A stretch of DNA of 64,000 nt from Tanypteryx hageni (GCA_028673005.1 CM054117.1:33638561-33702560); one strand, 5' to 3'; shown: positions 22,920-35,762, numbered from the stretch's first letter. Program-made: numbers and translations. The notes: generated by a model from the letters alone, not told the origin.

Positions 22920-24819
22920 ATTCGGTCGCTTCGGAGAGAGCGAAGTGGGAGAGGACTTGAGAGGGCCATGAAGTGAGCACTAGTGTGAGGGAAGAGGGAG
23001 AAGATAGGTTACGGGAGAGAGGGAGGAAGAGAAGAGACGGAGAGAGAATGGTAGAGAGAATGGGAGAGAGAGGGCGCGAGAGACGAGAAATGTAGAGAAA
23101 GGGAAAGAGGAGAAGTGAACTGTAGAGAGAAAGTGAGAGAGGGCAGAGAAGAGACATGCAGAGAGATAGGGAGAGGGGGAGAGCGAGAAGAGCATGCAGA
23201 GAGACAGAGTGAGAGAAGAGATATGCAGAGAGAATGGGAGAGAGGGAAGAAGAGACATGCAGAGAGAAAGGGAGATGGGAAGAGACATTGAGAGAGAAAG
23301 GGAGATGGGTAAAGAGGAGAAGGAGGAGAATGTATTGGGAGAGATAAGGAGAGAGAGAAGAGACATGTAGAGAGAGGGAGGAAGTCATTTAGAAAGAAAG
23401 GTAGATAAGGAGAGAGGGGGAGGGAGAGAGTGAAAGCGAGATACTCGTATCAAGGAAATGGTGAAGTAGACAAAGGATGGGAAATGGAGAGGGAGAGAAA
23501 GGAGGGAAGTCAGTTGAGAGGGTTTGAGAGAGAGAGGAGATAGGTTTTTGGAGAGGAGGAGGAGGAAAGAGACAAAGCTGAAAGGGGGGAGGAGTGGTGG
23601 ATGGGCGGAGAAAGGAATTCCAAACGAGGCATTGTTACGCGGGACTCGTGTAGCAGATGTCCGCCCCAGTGAACGAGGAGAGGGTGGCAGGAGAGAAAGA
23701 TAAGGAGGAGGGGAGAAAATGAAGGGGTAGAGATGGAGACGACGAGGAGGACTCTCGGAGACAGGAGGAGAGAGGGAAGAGGGAGAGAGAAGAGAAATGG
23801 AGATATAATACAAAGAGTAAGGGCGAGGAAAAGTGGGGATATTCTGGCGGATTGGTTTGTAAAATGCGGACAGAGGTTCGCAGAAATAAGTCCGGAGTTT
23901 GGGTTCTTCAATGAGAAAGAGTGAATAAGCCATGAGGAAGAAGAGATGGCACGGAGTTTGGGGCGAAAGGATAAAAAGAAAATGGCCAATGCTGAGAAAG
24001 GAGGAGAGGATGTCGCATATAAAAAAAGGTTCTCGCCCATCACGGCGGAAGGTTAAAAAGAAAAAAATAATCCGAAAGGGAAATATGGCGGATGAATGAA
24101 GTGTGATAATTGAGAGGCAAATAGAGAGAGGATAATGGCTAGTAAACGGCAAATAGGTGCGACTAATACGCGGGTACACGCGATTCAAATATACACATGC
24201 GCGTACTCAAGCTACATGTTCGCGTGTCAATGTGTGTGTGTATTCGCGCCTGCCAATATGCATAAAGAGACACGAAGAAAAAAGTAATCCGAAAGCAGAA
24301 AGACCAAGGGGAGAGGTGGAAAAGACCCGTTTGACCAGAGTACATGAGGAAAGTCAGAAGAAAGAAGATATGGGTAGAGAGAGATGGAAAAAGTATAGGA
24401 AAAGGTACTATGTGAGAAGGAGAGGAGAAAGACAATGTTGAAGGTAAATGTTGAGAATGTAGTGTGGTGTAGAGAGAGAGGAAGAAGGGGAGCGGGAAAG
24501 TGACATTTTTTGGCGTGTGTGAGGACGGTGTAGAGTGGTTTGGGATGGGACGGGAGGAGAAGGCAGAGCGAGGTGGAGAATCGAGGAAAAATGAGATAGG
24601 GCATGGAATGGCATTTCGATGTGTTGGTCCCCAAATGAAAAAAGACTCGGAGGGATGTTTAGATGATTGATACGGAGCGGGTCATGATTTTGAAGGACCC
24701 GTGGAAAGAGAGAATGGAAGAGGTTAAGGGACGGAGAAGGATTCTGATAAGCGAAGAATGCGAAAATCCCACGACCAATGAGAGAAAGAGTTGGTATTTT
24801 TTTCTAAGCGCAAAGAATC

Positions 24820-24870
<51 letters not shown>

Positions 24871-24900
24871 GGCGAGGAAAGAGTGAAACTGATTCGAATT
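22920..24900. repeat. Purine-rich tract (GA-rich), ~2 kb
   Basis: The plus strand is heavily biased to G and A. A loose tandem motif of about 40-70 bp (gagacatgcagagagaaagg and variants) recurs between 23140 and 23380. The long Ser/Leu-rich minus-strand frames here (up to 267 codons) follow from composition and have no domain signature. Confidence 0.85.
24819..24868. repeat. (AG)n microsatellite
   Basis: About 24 uninterrupted GA units. Confidence 0.97.
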
Positions 24901-27319
24901 TTTTGTCTATAAGTGGCATTCCTTAGCTGTTCGTTTATCGATCACAAGAATGAACTGGAGTTACGGCAAATGAAAATGCAGCACTAAGAAGAAAAGTGTT
25001 TTTCCGAGCATCGAATGCTTGGTTCAAGCTAAACATAGTGTTTTATATGTTTAAATTCGTATATCTTCATTTGAAAACCATTTCGCATTGCAGCAGGAAG
25101 ATGGGACGAAAATATTTTCTTGTTTTAAGTATATACATAAATGTAAAAATTTTTCGGCTGCCCGTCAATTTGAATTTCCTTTCCTTAGGATGAAAGTTTT
25201 TAAACCTGAAATTTGATTCAGAATCCATTAAATGTTATGAAATTCGTGGATAAAGCGAAACATATACTTCGAGACACTAGTAAGGTAACATCACATAGAT
25301 CATTTTTTTAGGAGTAGTCTTCACTGTAATCGAATATGTAATTAAAAAGATTGTGGTGCTATGTGTATTCACATTCCCTTATATTTAACTTCACGGGATT
25401 GCCGATTTTCTGCAAAAATTTGTAGCCGTTGAAAACCCCAATTTGAAAACGGTTTAGAGCAACACCAGTAAATTAATAGGCGCGGTAGAGTCTACATCTA
25501 AAGATTAAAACCATTATGAACCGGTTCTGCGTCGTTCTCCATGAAATGATCGTTAAGGTACAGTAGAAAATTATTAACGATATAAGATACCGAATGTATT
25601 GATGTAAGGGCATAGATGCGAGAGAATTTTAAGGTCGAGGTTATGGGTGGAACAACCACAGTAAGGAATCAATTAAGATTGACATCCATGCACAAATGAA
25701 AAGAGAACGCATTTATCGTGTCAGATAATCACGAGGAAAACATAAACGATTCGAATTTCACCCTGTTATGAGCATCATTTGGTCTTTTTTTCATCGCAAA
25801 CACCTCGGAAAGAATACCTTCTCCAATTGAGAACGCGAGACGACATAAAAAAACGAAAAAAAGGACAAACAATCGGAAAAAAGGGTCGTTCAGAAGCAGG
25901 CGCAATAACACCTCTTTAAAACAGCTCTCATCGCACAGGAGGCGGGTAGAGGAGGAATAATGGAGTATTATAATCTTTAAGGGTCGAGAGACTAAAGCGT
26001 CGAGATGTAATCCCGATAAGAGACCTGGAAGATTATGAGAAAAGGAGGAAAATAAATGATGTCTGAAGAGTGTGGAAGGGGGGGGGGAGAAGGGAAAGGG
26101 GGAAGGGAAAGGGGAGGGAAAAAGAGAAGAGGGGGAGAAAGGATATCGCTGTCAGATAGAAAGAAGGCTTTTGAGGGGGAAATGGAGGGGATTAGGGGAA
26201 GATGAAAGGAGGAGCGGAAGGCGTTCGGATGTATTAAAAAAGGCGTGAACGTTTCCAATTTTGTAAACCGTGTAATCCCCTTTGGTAATCCCGGCTCATA
26301 ATCCAGATTAGGTGTAAGCTCTTTAGCATGATGCACGGACGGATGAAAAACCTCTCGCGGCCCAGATCCACGGGCGCGATGTAAGTGCCGGGAAATTGAA
26401 ATGGGCTCCTTCGAGCTTTGAAAAAAAAAAATGAAACAGAAACGTCGGGAGATGATATTTTTGCGTGTTGGTCGACATCTGGGTTACTTGTAATTTATAT
26501 TCATTTTTGGGATCCTCGAGGTATGTCTGATATTAATACCGTCGCTTTCTTGCGGTTGGTGATAATTTCAAAGCCGGAGTCGCGATGTTTTATCGCTTCA
26601 TTTTCTTCGTTTTTCAGACAGTCGGATTTCGACTTTTTTCATCCAAATCGCTCCTAAGTAGCATTTAAAAAATATTTTATAATCCATACGGGCCGTTTAA
26701 TCCAAGTAATAAATCTGCTGTTGATATTTATTCAACAAATCATTTTAATTCACAAATGAATTATCAAGCTCAGATTATTACTTGTACCAAATGAATGATA
26801 TAATCTATCTCTATAGCCCTTCAAAAGAATGAATATTTTTTCTAAAAATTTTGCTGTTGTGACATAAATTACATTTGCTGATAATAAAAAAATTATAAAA
26901 TTAATTTAATTTTTCAAGAAAATTACTAGATGATGAGTAGAACATGACCGACTTCATGGGAAATAACGTGGGCATAATATCCAATAAGAGGGAATAAAAT
27001 GAGTTTTTAAATGATTAATAGGTTTAATAGATAGAGGATTAAAGAATTGGTATATCGAGCGGTGATAAAAAGAAGTTAATATCTAGGAGGGATGGCAATG
27101 AAGACGGAGCTGCTCCCGCGGTCCAGAAGTTTCGATAGCTGGAAACCGATAACTGACAGAAATGTGATTTGTGGGGGTCCGTGATATTTTACTCCGGCGG
27201 GTGATCTCCGAATGCAGAAACATGAAAACATCTGATCGTAAAATGTAAAACTTAGTTATGAATTCTGAAGTCATAAATATTGTTGAAATTTTTATCAATG
27301 ATATTTTAATGTTTGGAAG
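24901..27319. other. Unique DNA with a short purine tract, no gene seen
   Basis: A G/A-rich patch lies at about 26040-26220. The rest is AT-rich with no supported feature. Confidence 0.4.
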
Positions 27320-27327
27320 CTCTAGGA

Positions 27328-28419
27328 CAATACAAAGTTCTTCTCATAGCTCGGCACCTCCCACGTGCCACGCATTGCCGTAGCGTTTTATATATATAGA
27401 TTTATTTACCATAAAATTAATCTTCAGTAAATGGAGTTCTTCTTGCTTTCATTTGTGCAAAATCCCTTCTTAGATCATCAATATTCAACTGTTGTGCTTC
27501 TTCATTCTCAATTGAAATTATAGCCAATGCATTTAACTTTTCTTGGCCCATTGTTGAATGGAGATGTGTTTTTATTAATTTCAATTTAGAAAAACTTCTT
27601 TCCCCACTTGCCACTGTTATTGGGATGGTTAGTAAAATCCTAAGGACAATGTAAACATTTGGAAATAGTTCTATACTATCACAAATATACTGCAGTACTT
27701 ATTCTGGTGCATAGTTTTCACCAATTCTAGGAGCTAATGATTCTAATTCCATACAAAAATCTATTGCAGAAATATCTTGTCGAACACCATCTGTTAGCTT
27801 TTCTTCTAATTTTGCACAATGCAACATTAACACTGATGAATCAATATCAATTAATTTATGAAAGTCAAAAGGAAAATGAAATGGCTCTAGAACATAATTG
27901 AAGGTTTCAAATCTTTCATTGGAAGTGTTAATATAGGTATATATATAAACCAGGTTTTTATGACATAGGTTTCTAAGTGAGCTAGGTTCTACTGTGTGAG
28001 TTTATATAGTGAATTCTAATCTGTTTAATTTTTGTTTCATCTCACAATTCACAGCTGACAAGTTAGCGTTATTTTTGTGCAGTCAGCAATAAGTTGTCAT
28101 TGCCTAAAATATCCGTGCAGTTCTTCATATATTATTTCTAAATTCTGCGTATAATAAATCCATTCGTCTGCATTACAGCTGTTATGGAGGTGATAGGTTG
28201 AAAGAGCATTTGGATACATCAGTGCAAGACTTATATAATTTAAACAGTTATAAAAAAGAAAAAATATTAAAACAGGTAAATTGGACACCATTTAAAAATT
28301 ATGAGAGATGGAAATTTGTGGCAAAACTGATTTTGGTCCAAAATGCTTCGTGCCGCCCCCCTCCCAGAACCCTCGTACGCCCCCCAATGGGGGCGCGCCC
28401 CACAGGTCAAGAACCCCTG
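27328..28419 (-). mobile_element. hAT transposon with transposase remnant
   Basis: The right end, read in reverse, begins CAGGGGTTCTTGACC and continues into a GC-rich subterminal block, typical of hAT. The left end starts caatacaaagttcttc and is degenerate. Exact 8-bp target duplications, ctctagga, lie at 27320-27327 and 28420-28427. At 1,092 bp it is a deletion derivative. It carries the C-terminal third of a transposase on the minus strand. Confidence 0.9.
27417..27915 (-). pseudogene. hAT transposase C-terminus (ZMYM1-like), broken
   Basis: The minus strand reads, N to C: ERFETFNYVLEPFHF, then KLIDIDSSVLMLHCAKLEEK, DISAIDF, a one-base frameshift near 27760, CMELESLAPRIGENYAPE, a TAA stop, and VLQYICDSIELFPNVYIVLR. 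It then enters the hAT dimerisation domain with PITVASGERSFSKLKLIKTH and STMGQEKLNALAIISIEN, and ends near 27417. The A-S-x-E-R-x-FS-x-LKLIK block is the hallmark of the hAT C-terminal domain and is close to transposon-derived ZMYM1-type proteins. The DDE catalytic core is not seen, so the gene is dead. The 65-residue intact end (27417-27614) is only the tail of the original ORF. Confidence 0.9.
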
Positions 28420-28474
28420 CTCTAGGAGATTTTATGTATTTTCTTTCCTCTAGATGTAAAAATATATTCTAGCC

Positions 28475-28717
28475 CATTGGTTCTAAACTTTCAATTGTAG
28501 CGGTCCCTTTGAATTGAAAATAGCAACTATAAGAAACCTTATCGCAAATTTCTTCATTTTATACAGCTATTAATAATTTTTATCACATCGTTTTTTCAAA
28601 ATTACCGTGGTAAAATGTTATAATACGTGAAAACTTTATTTTTTGGCATTTAACCTTGCATCCAAAATAATTTTGAGATAACCCGGGGGGCCGCGGCCAA
28701 TAGTTCGGGAAATAGTG
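28475..28717. mobile_element. hAT MITE, 243 bp
   Basis: It starts cattggttctaaac and ends, in reverse, cactatttcccgaac. Exact 8-bp flanks ttctagcc are at 28467-28474 and 28718-28725. There is no coding capacity. It lies only 47 bp from the end of the hAT element at 28419. Confidence 0.85.
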
Positions 28718-28725
28718 TTCTAGCC

Positions 28726-31700
28726 CATGCAAAGATATGTACTCTGTTATTTGGCTGGGCCATCACGTCTCGTAGACCCATGTTGCCTTTAACGATCCTT
28801 CCCATATCAGCCTTGTATCTATCCCCTTTCCAACCCTTTTCTCGATAGTTCCCGTGTGTTTGAGTGTTATCTCCTTCGCTTTCCCTTATTGAAGCGTGAT
28901 TGTGAAGTAGTGCCGACCAACCTCACCTCGAAAATTGCCTAAAATCAAGGATATTTACGAGGAGACAAGCAGATAACCTCGCGGTAAAAAAAGACAATTG
29001 AGAGGGATGAGGATTTCCGAAATTTGAGAAAATCCTACTCTACGCCTCACTGAAGCGCTAAATAGTGTTAGAAGCAATAGTGAGACTTCAAAACTCCCCG
29101 TGAAATGCGTGTATCTCTCACTTTCACCCTGGGATCCCACGAAGGGAAACCCCAAAAATCCTTTTTCGGGTCGATATAACACCACCGAACGACTCTTCGC
29201 GTTTCGTTTTCCTCCAGAAAAAAGAGAGGATCGCTCTCCGCTTTTATCTACATGTTTACGTCCAATTGATATCGGCGGCCGATCTTTAATTTTCTTCCAC
29301 TCCCTCTCTCACTCCGGCGACGCTCCTCCCTTTTCTCTCTCTCTTTCTCTCTCAGGGCTTAATTCCCGTTTCGGACGGAAGGGCACGGAACGGGATAGGG
29401 GAGGGGAGGGAAGAAGGGGATGGAGGAGGGAGGAAGGGTTTGGGGAGGGAGAGAGTGAGCCGGCAGGAGAGATGAATGGGTTTCTAGAATTAGGGATAAG
29501 CCTTCCAGAAAAAGGGAGAGAGGAAAAGGGAGGAAGAGACGTAGAGGGAGGTGTGTGGTCGAGTTTCTTCCGACTCTTACACTCTCCTATCTCCCCTTTC
29601 TCTCACAGAACATTCGAACAAACCCATTTTACCGCCGTACTGCTCGGAACCCTTTTCCGCAGATTCCACGCAACCTCAATTTCCCTCCCTACCCCTCCGT
29701 ACCTCTTCCCACCTACTCCTATCTTCTTATACTTCTCTCTCTTTCTGCTTTCTCCATTGCCTTTCTATCCTCCCTCGTTTTTCAACCCTTTCTCCTTGCT
29801 TTGCACTTTCGTTCCCTCGAGTGGTGCCTTCTGCCCATCTTCTCCCACTTGTTCCCCGTCTTCTATTCTTCCAGTTCTCACCTTCCACACGCGCTCTCTC
29901 CATTTTGCTAATTATATTAACTCACCTTGCGCATCTTTCTCGTAAAATTCACTGTGGAGGTCGATATCTGGTGGAACTGCATAATAAGGGAATGAGGTAC
30001 ATTTTAAATTAAGAGACACGCGGGGAGGAAACACTCTTAGATTACGATGATGATGACGCTGTGCGTCGGTTCTTAAGTGTAATTTTCTTGCGGAATTTAG
30101 TAAAATTGTTTCATCTGTGTGCATAAATTCATTTAAAATATTCCTGATCTTTTTTTGTTTCTCGCTGTTATCGATATAGGGTTTGTCAGATGGAATCCCG
30201 ATTCGGGCATGTATGTCTGGGCGTATTTTTTTTGATCTGTATAAAACGCCGAAAATGTGGTTTAAGGAGCAATGAAAAATAAATTAATTCCCATTATTTT
30301 CCCATTTCCTAACACTATCTCTTAGTCTCTGTTCTCCTTCCTTCACTAATCTTTATTATGTGTATGCCCTGTCCTTCCATCTTTTTTCTCCTCGACTTTT
30401 CTTACCTCTTTCTTCCTCCTTTCTCTCTCTCCCAGGATCTTTAACTCCACCTCTTATTACCTACATAATTCTTTCTTGCGCTTTCTCTCCTTTTTCTCCC
30501 GGGTTTCATTCTCTCTCTCATTCGCCTTGTTCAGAAAACCCCTTTTGTTGTAATCCCAGTGAGGGATGAAGGGAAAGCGAAATTGGACTTGGGCCCTAGC
30601 AGAAGTACAATGGATTGGGACATGTTTTGTATTCTGGACCGTTGAAATTTCTACCCCCACTTAGACGTTACGTTATGAATGCGACGGTCGAGAAAAACTA
30701 GGATGTTTGATAATTTTCTTAAATTTTTGCGATTCCTTATAAAAAAAATCTGCTGTTTTGATTCAAAAGTAAACTACGTCACGCTAAATAAAATAGCTGT
30801 AATGGTGTTTAATAGGTTTCAAACGTATTATTTATTTCTGAGCGGTGTAAAGAAATGTTTACGGTCCATAAAAAATTAAAGTTTGCGGTAGCTAATAAAA
30901 TTACTTCACTTCAAATCGTCATGTTATTCACATTCACGGCTGGCTAGCTCTTCAAACAAGAGCCGTAAATTTTTATTGGCAATTTAAAAATAATCACCCG
31001 TTACTTTTAACAATCGAACATAAGTTTATATCATACACCCCTCTCACGAGTAGAGATCCAATCAGACGGTTGAATGGGACAGGCCGGTTTTATGGCGTCC
31101 GAACGTCCGATCGTTTAAAAATATTATACGTCGTTTCGAAAGCGCGAAAACATACGGATGGAGGTTTGATCTTGCCAGCATTAATTGTCTCGGGTCGTCC
31201 TTCATTAGAGAATCTAGCCTAGCCGTGACTTGGGCTTTTTTTTAACCTGAGTTAGTGGTCGGATCTCGCCGCGGGACCCAAGATGGCGGACCGAAAGTGC
31301 TTCCCTGTCTTATCCCTAGGTGGCCACGAACCTTTAAGAGGCACTCCCGTCCTCCCCTTTGACGTGTGGCCCACAGGGGGGGTCTTACAGTGCCCGCTTT
31401 CCCTCCGAGGAATAGGTGTCCCGAGAGGATTCGGCCACGAAATCACTCTATGCCGCTATCAATAACGTTTCCTGGTTACACGACTCTCATCCCATCCAAA
31501 ACCTATCTCCCAACCCCAAGAGGTCCCACCCATTTTCATTCTGAGCGCCCTTAAAGTTGTGCGCCACCCGTGTTGAATGTTGATGCAAAGTGATTTAGAC
31601 GTCTTTCGGAGCGGAAGCCTAGGAGGATAAGCTCGGTGACGCACGTAATAGAATTGTCGAGTCAACCACAGATGAAATCTGTATTCCTCCAACATTTCAC

Positions 31701-33650
31701 GACGGGAAAGTATATTCCAATCAGCCACCTCCGAGATGCCACCAACAAAGTGATTCTCCTTTGATTAAAATGGAGAAAATAATAGCAATAATTGCTCTTT
31801 TCAGCGATATTTAATCGTATCTTAAGAAATATAAATTATCTCATACTTTATGAAAACATAAAAATTGAAATATATTGTAGCAATAAAATTCTGACATTTT
31901 CAGGCCCTAAAGAGCTATTGATGAACCTCCAATCGATCTCTCTCCATTAATAACAACTAACACATAGTTTTTCTTATTCGAAATATTGCTTTTCAAGGAA
32001 TACTTCAACGATTAACATCTGGCGACCGACGCTTTAAAATTCATCTCCCGGTTAAAAAAATATTGTTGTTGATTTTTAAAGTTATTTTATTTCAAGACGC
32101 TTCGAGGGTAAGTCAATAGATGTTATTTCCAGATATTATTTTGAAAAAAGGGGTTAAAAATTCTATTTCAAGATATGTTTGCTAAAACCATTTTCAACTT
32201 GGCGAGAACTAATGAAAATAAGAACAATAATTTCCTCCGGAGGAGCTTAACGATTAAATCCGCAAAAAAAAAAAAAATTGGCAAAATAAGGAAAACCGCA
32301 ACGCACAGCCATAAAAAAAGGATTTACACACGTATTGAGGTCTCGAGGAAGGGCTATATATAAATCCGAAATGCGTTTCAAATGGAACAAACCTCTATGA
32401 CATTCGCAGTTTAATTCACGCGACCGACAACAGTGCGTTGAACCCTTCTTCCTCCAACCCCCTCCGCCGCAAGTATTTCTGTCAACCGCACCATTATCGC
32501 GCGCACCGAGGTCGGTTAACGACCCCAGCGCCTCCGTCCGGGGCAAAAAAAGAGACGACACCGCAAAGGACTTCGCAAAAGCAACACCACTTTGGCGCCA
32601 TCTCTTTGAGATCCAACCCCGGCAAATATTTGTCTTGAGTAAGGAGGAGAGAGTAGGAGGAAGAAAATAACATAAACCACCCATGTGGCTTGCGGCATTA
32701 TGGGTAAATAGATCTCCCTCGCCCAATTCTCCCACCCACGCTTCCCTCTCTCCCTACGAAACCACTCGGCCCCTTCTTTTCCGACACTTCGTCCTCCTCT
32801 ATCTCTTCGTCGTAATCTTCCCCCGTCACCTCTAGTTTCTCTTTCTTCTGCTCCTCCGCCTCTATACCTGCGACACCCTTTTTCCCCCATCCTCTCACCC
32901 TCTCCCCTATCGTCTAACTCTTGACACACACTTCCCCATGAGGATTAAAATTCACACCCCCAGCTGTGAGTGACTTTCTCCCTCACCCTCCAAACCTCGA
33001 GCGAAACATTTCTTCTCCTTCCCTCCGAGTCGCCCTTTCGGTTGCTCGAGGTTTCTTTTTTAAGGACTTGCGACGCCGTCCGCGACCCAAGTCATCCAAT
33101 TGGACCACACCTCCCCCTTTCTTTTCTCTCTCTCTCAATCTCGACAGGGCTTGTGGCTTGTCTTATACGCTTTCCGTCCATCCATCCATCCATCCATCCT
33201 CCCCTCCTCCTCCCCGTCCGTCCGGTCCATAGCAGGAAGAAAAAAATCCCTCTCTCATTCCCTCCGTCTTTCTTACACCCTCGTCTCTCCGCGCCGTTGA
33301 TTCCTCTCAATTCCTTCGCTGGAACCGCTCTCGGATAACCCCTTCCACTCCGCCCTGGAACCCGAAGGAAACCTTCTTCCTTTGGAAAGGCTCCTTTCCT
33401 TTTAGACCACCAACCCTTCCACTCCTCCTCCTTCAAGACCGCTTCAAAGCGACACCTCTGTGGCTTTGGGAGGTGTTTCGGGAAGGTGTCGGGCGTGCGG
33501 GTGGTTGTGGGTGTTTTAAAACACCCTCCATCTCCGGCAGGAGGAATTGAGGGGAGGGTCCGTCGACGTGACGGATAGATAAAGGGGGTCGGAATGTATG
33601 AGGGAGAGAGGGGTGAGAGGGAATTGTGGGAAGGCGAAATGGGCTTAGAA
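28726..33650. other. Unique and pyrimidine/purine-rich DNA, no gene seen
   Basis: About 4.9 kb. C/T- and G/A-rich patches at 29290-29940, 30310-30540 and 32640-33600 produce long Ser/Pro/Leu or Glu/Arg frames (up to 281 codons) without domain signatures. A short (TCCA)n run is at 33177-33198. A GC-rich patch at 31250-31450 includes the AAGATGGCGG motif known from some metazoan promoters, but no adjoining coding exon could be identified. Confidence 0.4.
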
Positions 33651-34509
33651 CAAGGGTGCCCAATCTGCGGCCCACTAAGCCAGTGGGTCTCAAACTTTTT
33701 TGAGCCGCGGCACACTTTCAAAGATAAAGAGGGTTTCGCGGCACCCCAGCCTTGTGAAAAGCTTTAAATATTTTTAGATACGGGTATTACAACCTTTGGA
33801 CACACCCATTTGTTGATGCTACTGCATAATCAATTTATTAGAAGAATAATTATTGCCCTAATTACCCAACAACACATACAAATCGTTGATTTATTTACTA
33901 AACAAAGTTTTTCGCGGCATCCCTAAATATATATTGCGGCACATCAGTTTGCCGCGGCACACGGTTTGAGAAACACTGCACTAAGCAATTATAAGCGACC
34001 TACCGTCGGTGTACAGTAATTTCCAAAACTATTTTTTCATTTTATAACTTACCTACAAATATTATTTTTGTCTAGCAAAACCTGTTAAAATATCTAGTTT
34101 TAAAATGAAACACCTTAGTAAATATTTCTCAATTCAAATAAGTTGTTTTAATGTCGTTTTTGATCTTTTTTCAAATGTATTTCTAAGATCGAATTCCATC
34201 GCTGTTTTTAATTTTATGTGGCCCGCGACGTTATAATGAAAAAGAGAACCGCAAAATTAGACAAATAAATTCTTGTTTTTAAAATTCGAATGATGATAAT
34301 AAGGCATTTAATATTGAAATATTAACCCAAAAAAAAGTGATTTAGACTTGATTTTCACTTATAGCTTGGCTCCGAATTTCTAGGTAACTCGTGAATTAAT
34401 ACTAATACAGCCCGCCGAAGCATTGCTAACTTCCGACATGGCCCGCCGATATATTGGCAACTTCCCCGACCAATGCGGCCCATCATGCATAAAAGTTTTC
34501 CCACCCCTG
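33651..34509. mobile_element. hAT element, host of a nested MITE
   Basis: The left end is caagggtgcccaatctgcgg and the right end in reverse is caggggtgggaaaac. Flanks gcttagaa (33643-33650) and gtttagaa (34510-34517) agree at 7 of 8 bases. Repeated GCGGCCCAC / ATGGCCCGC / GCGGCCCATC blocks mark the subterminal regions. No transposase frame remains. Confidence 0.82.
33681..33978 (-). mobile_element. hAT MITE, family A, nested copy
   Basis: The termini are cagtgggtctcaaac and, in reverse, cagtgtttctcaaac. Exact 8-bp flanks cactaagc lie at 33673-33680 and 33979-33986. The interior is the reverse of 5419-5707, with matching ctttcaaagataaa and gcggcaccccag blocks. It sits 22 bp inside the left end of the 33651-34509 element, so it inserted later. 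Confidence 0.92.
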
Positions 34510-34517
34510 GTTTAGAA

Positions 34518-35457
34518 GACGTAAGCAAGAAAGTTTTTTCCAACGATTAAATTTATTATTCGGTGTACTCAAACACGATGCGCGCCTCGATAGTCGGTTG
34601 TTCCAGTGGGTCGTAAAAAAAATCGGTTCTTTGCGAGGTTCTCCGTTAAATATTTGGTCTGAAGAGAAAAGAAGTAATAAAATCTCGCTATAATTGCATT
34701 CCAGCTCTTCTGTTAACAGATGCATAAAAGGCTAACGTCTCCAGGGTGCATTTAAGTCTACGACAGCGCATGTCTATAATAACTACTGGTGTCTATTAAA
34801 ACAGTTAATAGAAAATTATCGATCTCGCCCCGTGGCTGGAATACAAATGATAAATTATCTAGCTCCAATTACCATACTAATGTTGGGAAAACCAGATTCG
34901 CTCTCCGGCTACGAAGCAGCCATAATCAGCAGTGAATTAACGGAAGCAGATTCGGAAAAAAACCTTTTAGATTATATTATAGCTGAATCGTCACTGATGA
35001 TGGCTGCATTGTAGCAAGGATGCCTGTCTAGTTTTCCCAGCATTTTTGTGTCCGATGGAACTGCATGGTTTATTGATTAATTAATAAAAAGTCTTACTTC
35101 GCTCCTTCCTTATCAATCCTTTGCCTCTTCTTTCTGCTATCACATTGTTTGTATGGTGTTGGTGAATATCAAAATCTAAACATTTTTAATTTAATCGAAT
35201 TATGTTGAATCACATCGCAGCTGTGCGATTCGTACAATATGGATGTGTTCGGCAGAAGCGCGTAAAAATGGAAGGAATTTTATGTAACAAAATTATTCTT
35301 TGTACGGTGGTTATTTTTCTGCTTTTTCACGTTCATTTGTATTCACTGAAAGATACCCGAGATTGAAAATCTTACACGATAATCGTCTCGTCCTTAAAGC
35401 GAAACCGGAATATTTGGTTCTTTTTAAGTCTCCTTGAACATTTTCCATCGTCTGTCG
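34518..35457. other. AT-rich unique DNA, no gene seen
   Basis: No supported feature. The 60-codon frame at 34832-35014 has no recognisable motif. Confidence 0.4.
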
Positions 35458-35754
35458 CCGTGGTTCCCGAAGTAGGTGCTGCGGCAGACTGGTGTGCCGT
35501 AGCTGATTTTTAGAGGGACCTCCAAAAACTTAGTTTAGAAAAAAATCGCGATTTGGTAGTGTTGATCGGTAATTAGCGCAATGCCTTTCCCTCTATTAAA
35601 CTGATTATGGTGTAGTAACAAGAAATTGTTGCGTCCAGAGGTTATAATGCCCGTATGTATAAAATAAAAAAATTTTGCTCCAAGGCTGGGGTGCCGTAAA
35701 ATTCTGCTTATATTTTAAAGGGTACCGCACTTACAAAACGTTTGGGAGCCACTG
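35458..35754 (+). mobile_element. hAT MITE, family A
   Basis: The left end is ccgtggttcccgaa and the right end in reverse is cagtggctcccaaacg. Flanks gtctgtcg and gcctgttg agree at 6 of 8 positions. Internal blocks (gctggggtgccgtaaaatt, aaagggtaccgc) match 5419-5707 in the same orientation. Confidence 0.82.
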
Positions 35755-35762
35755 GCCTGTTG

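Noticed and set aside
23385..24188. 267-codon minus-strand frame
   Set aside because: Comes from a purine-rich plus strand; a second minus-strand frame is open over the same bases, as expected from composition.
29100..29945. 281-codon plus-strand frame
   Set aside because: Low-complexity Glu/Gly/Arg then Ser/Pro/Leu content; three frames open at once; no motif.
31250..31450. Host promoter from an AAGATGGCGG motif in a GC-rich patch
   Set aside because: A single motif without an initiator, exon or conserved frame is not enough.
33092..33721. 209-codon minus-strand frame
   Set aside because: Runs through pyrimidine-rich DNA into the nested hAT element, so it cannot be one conserved gene.
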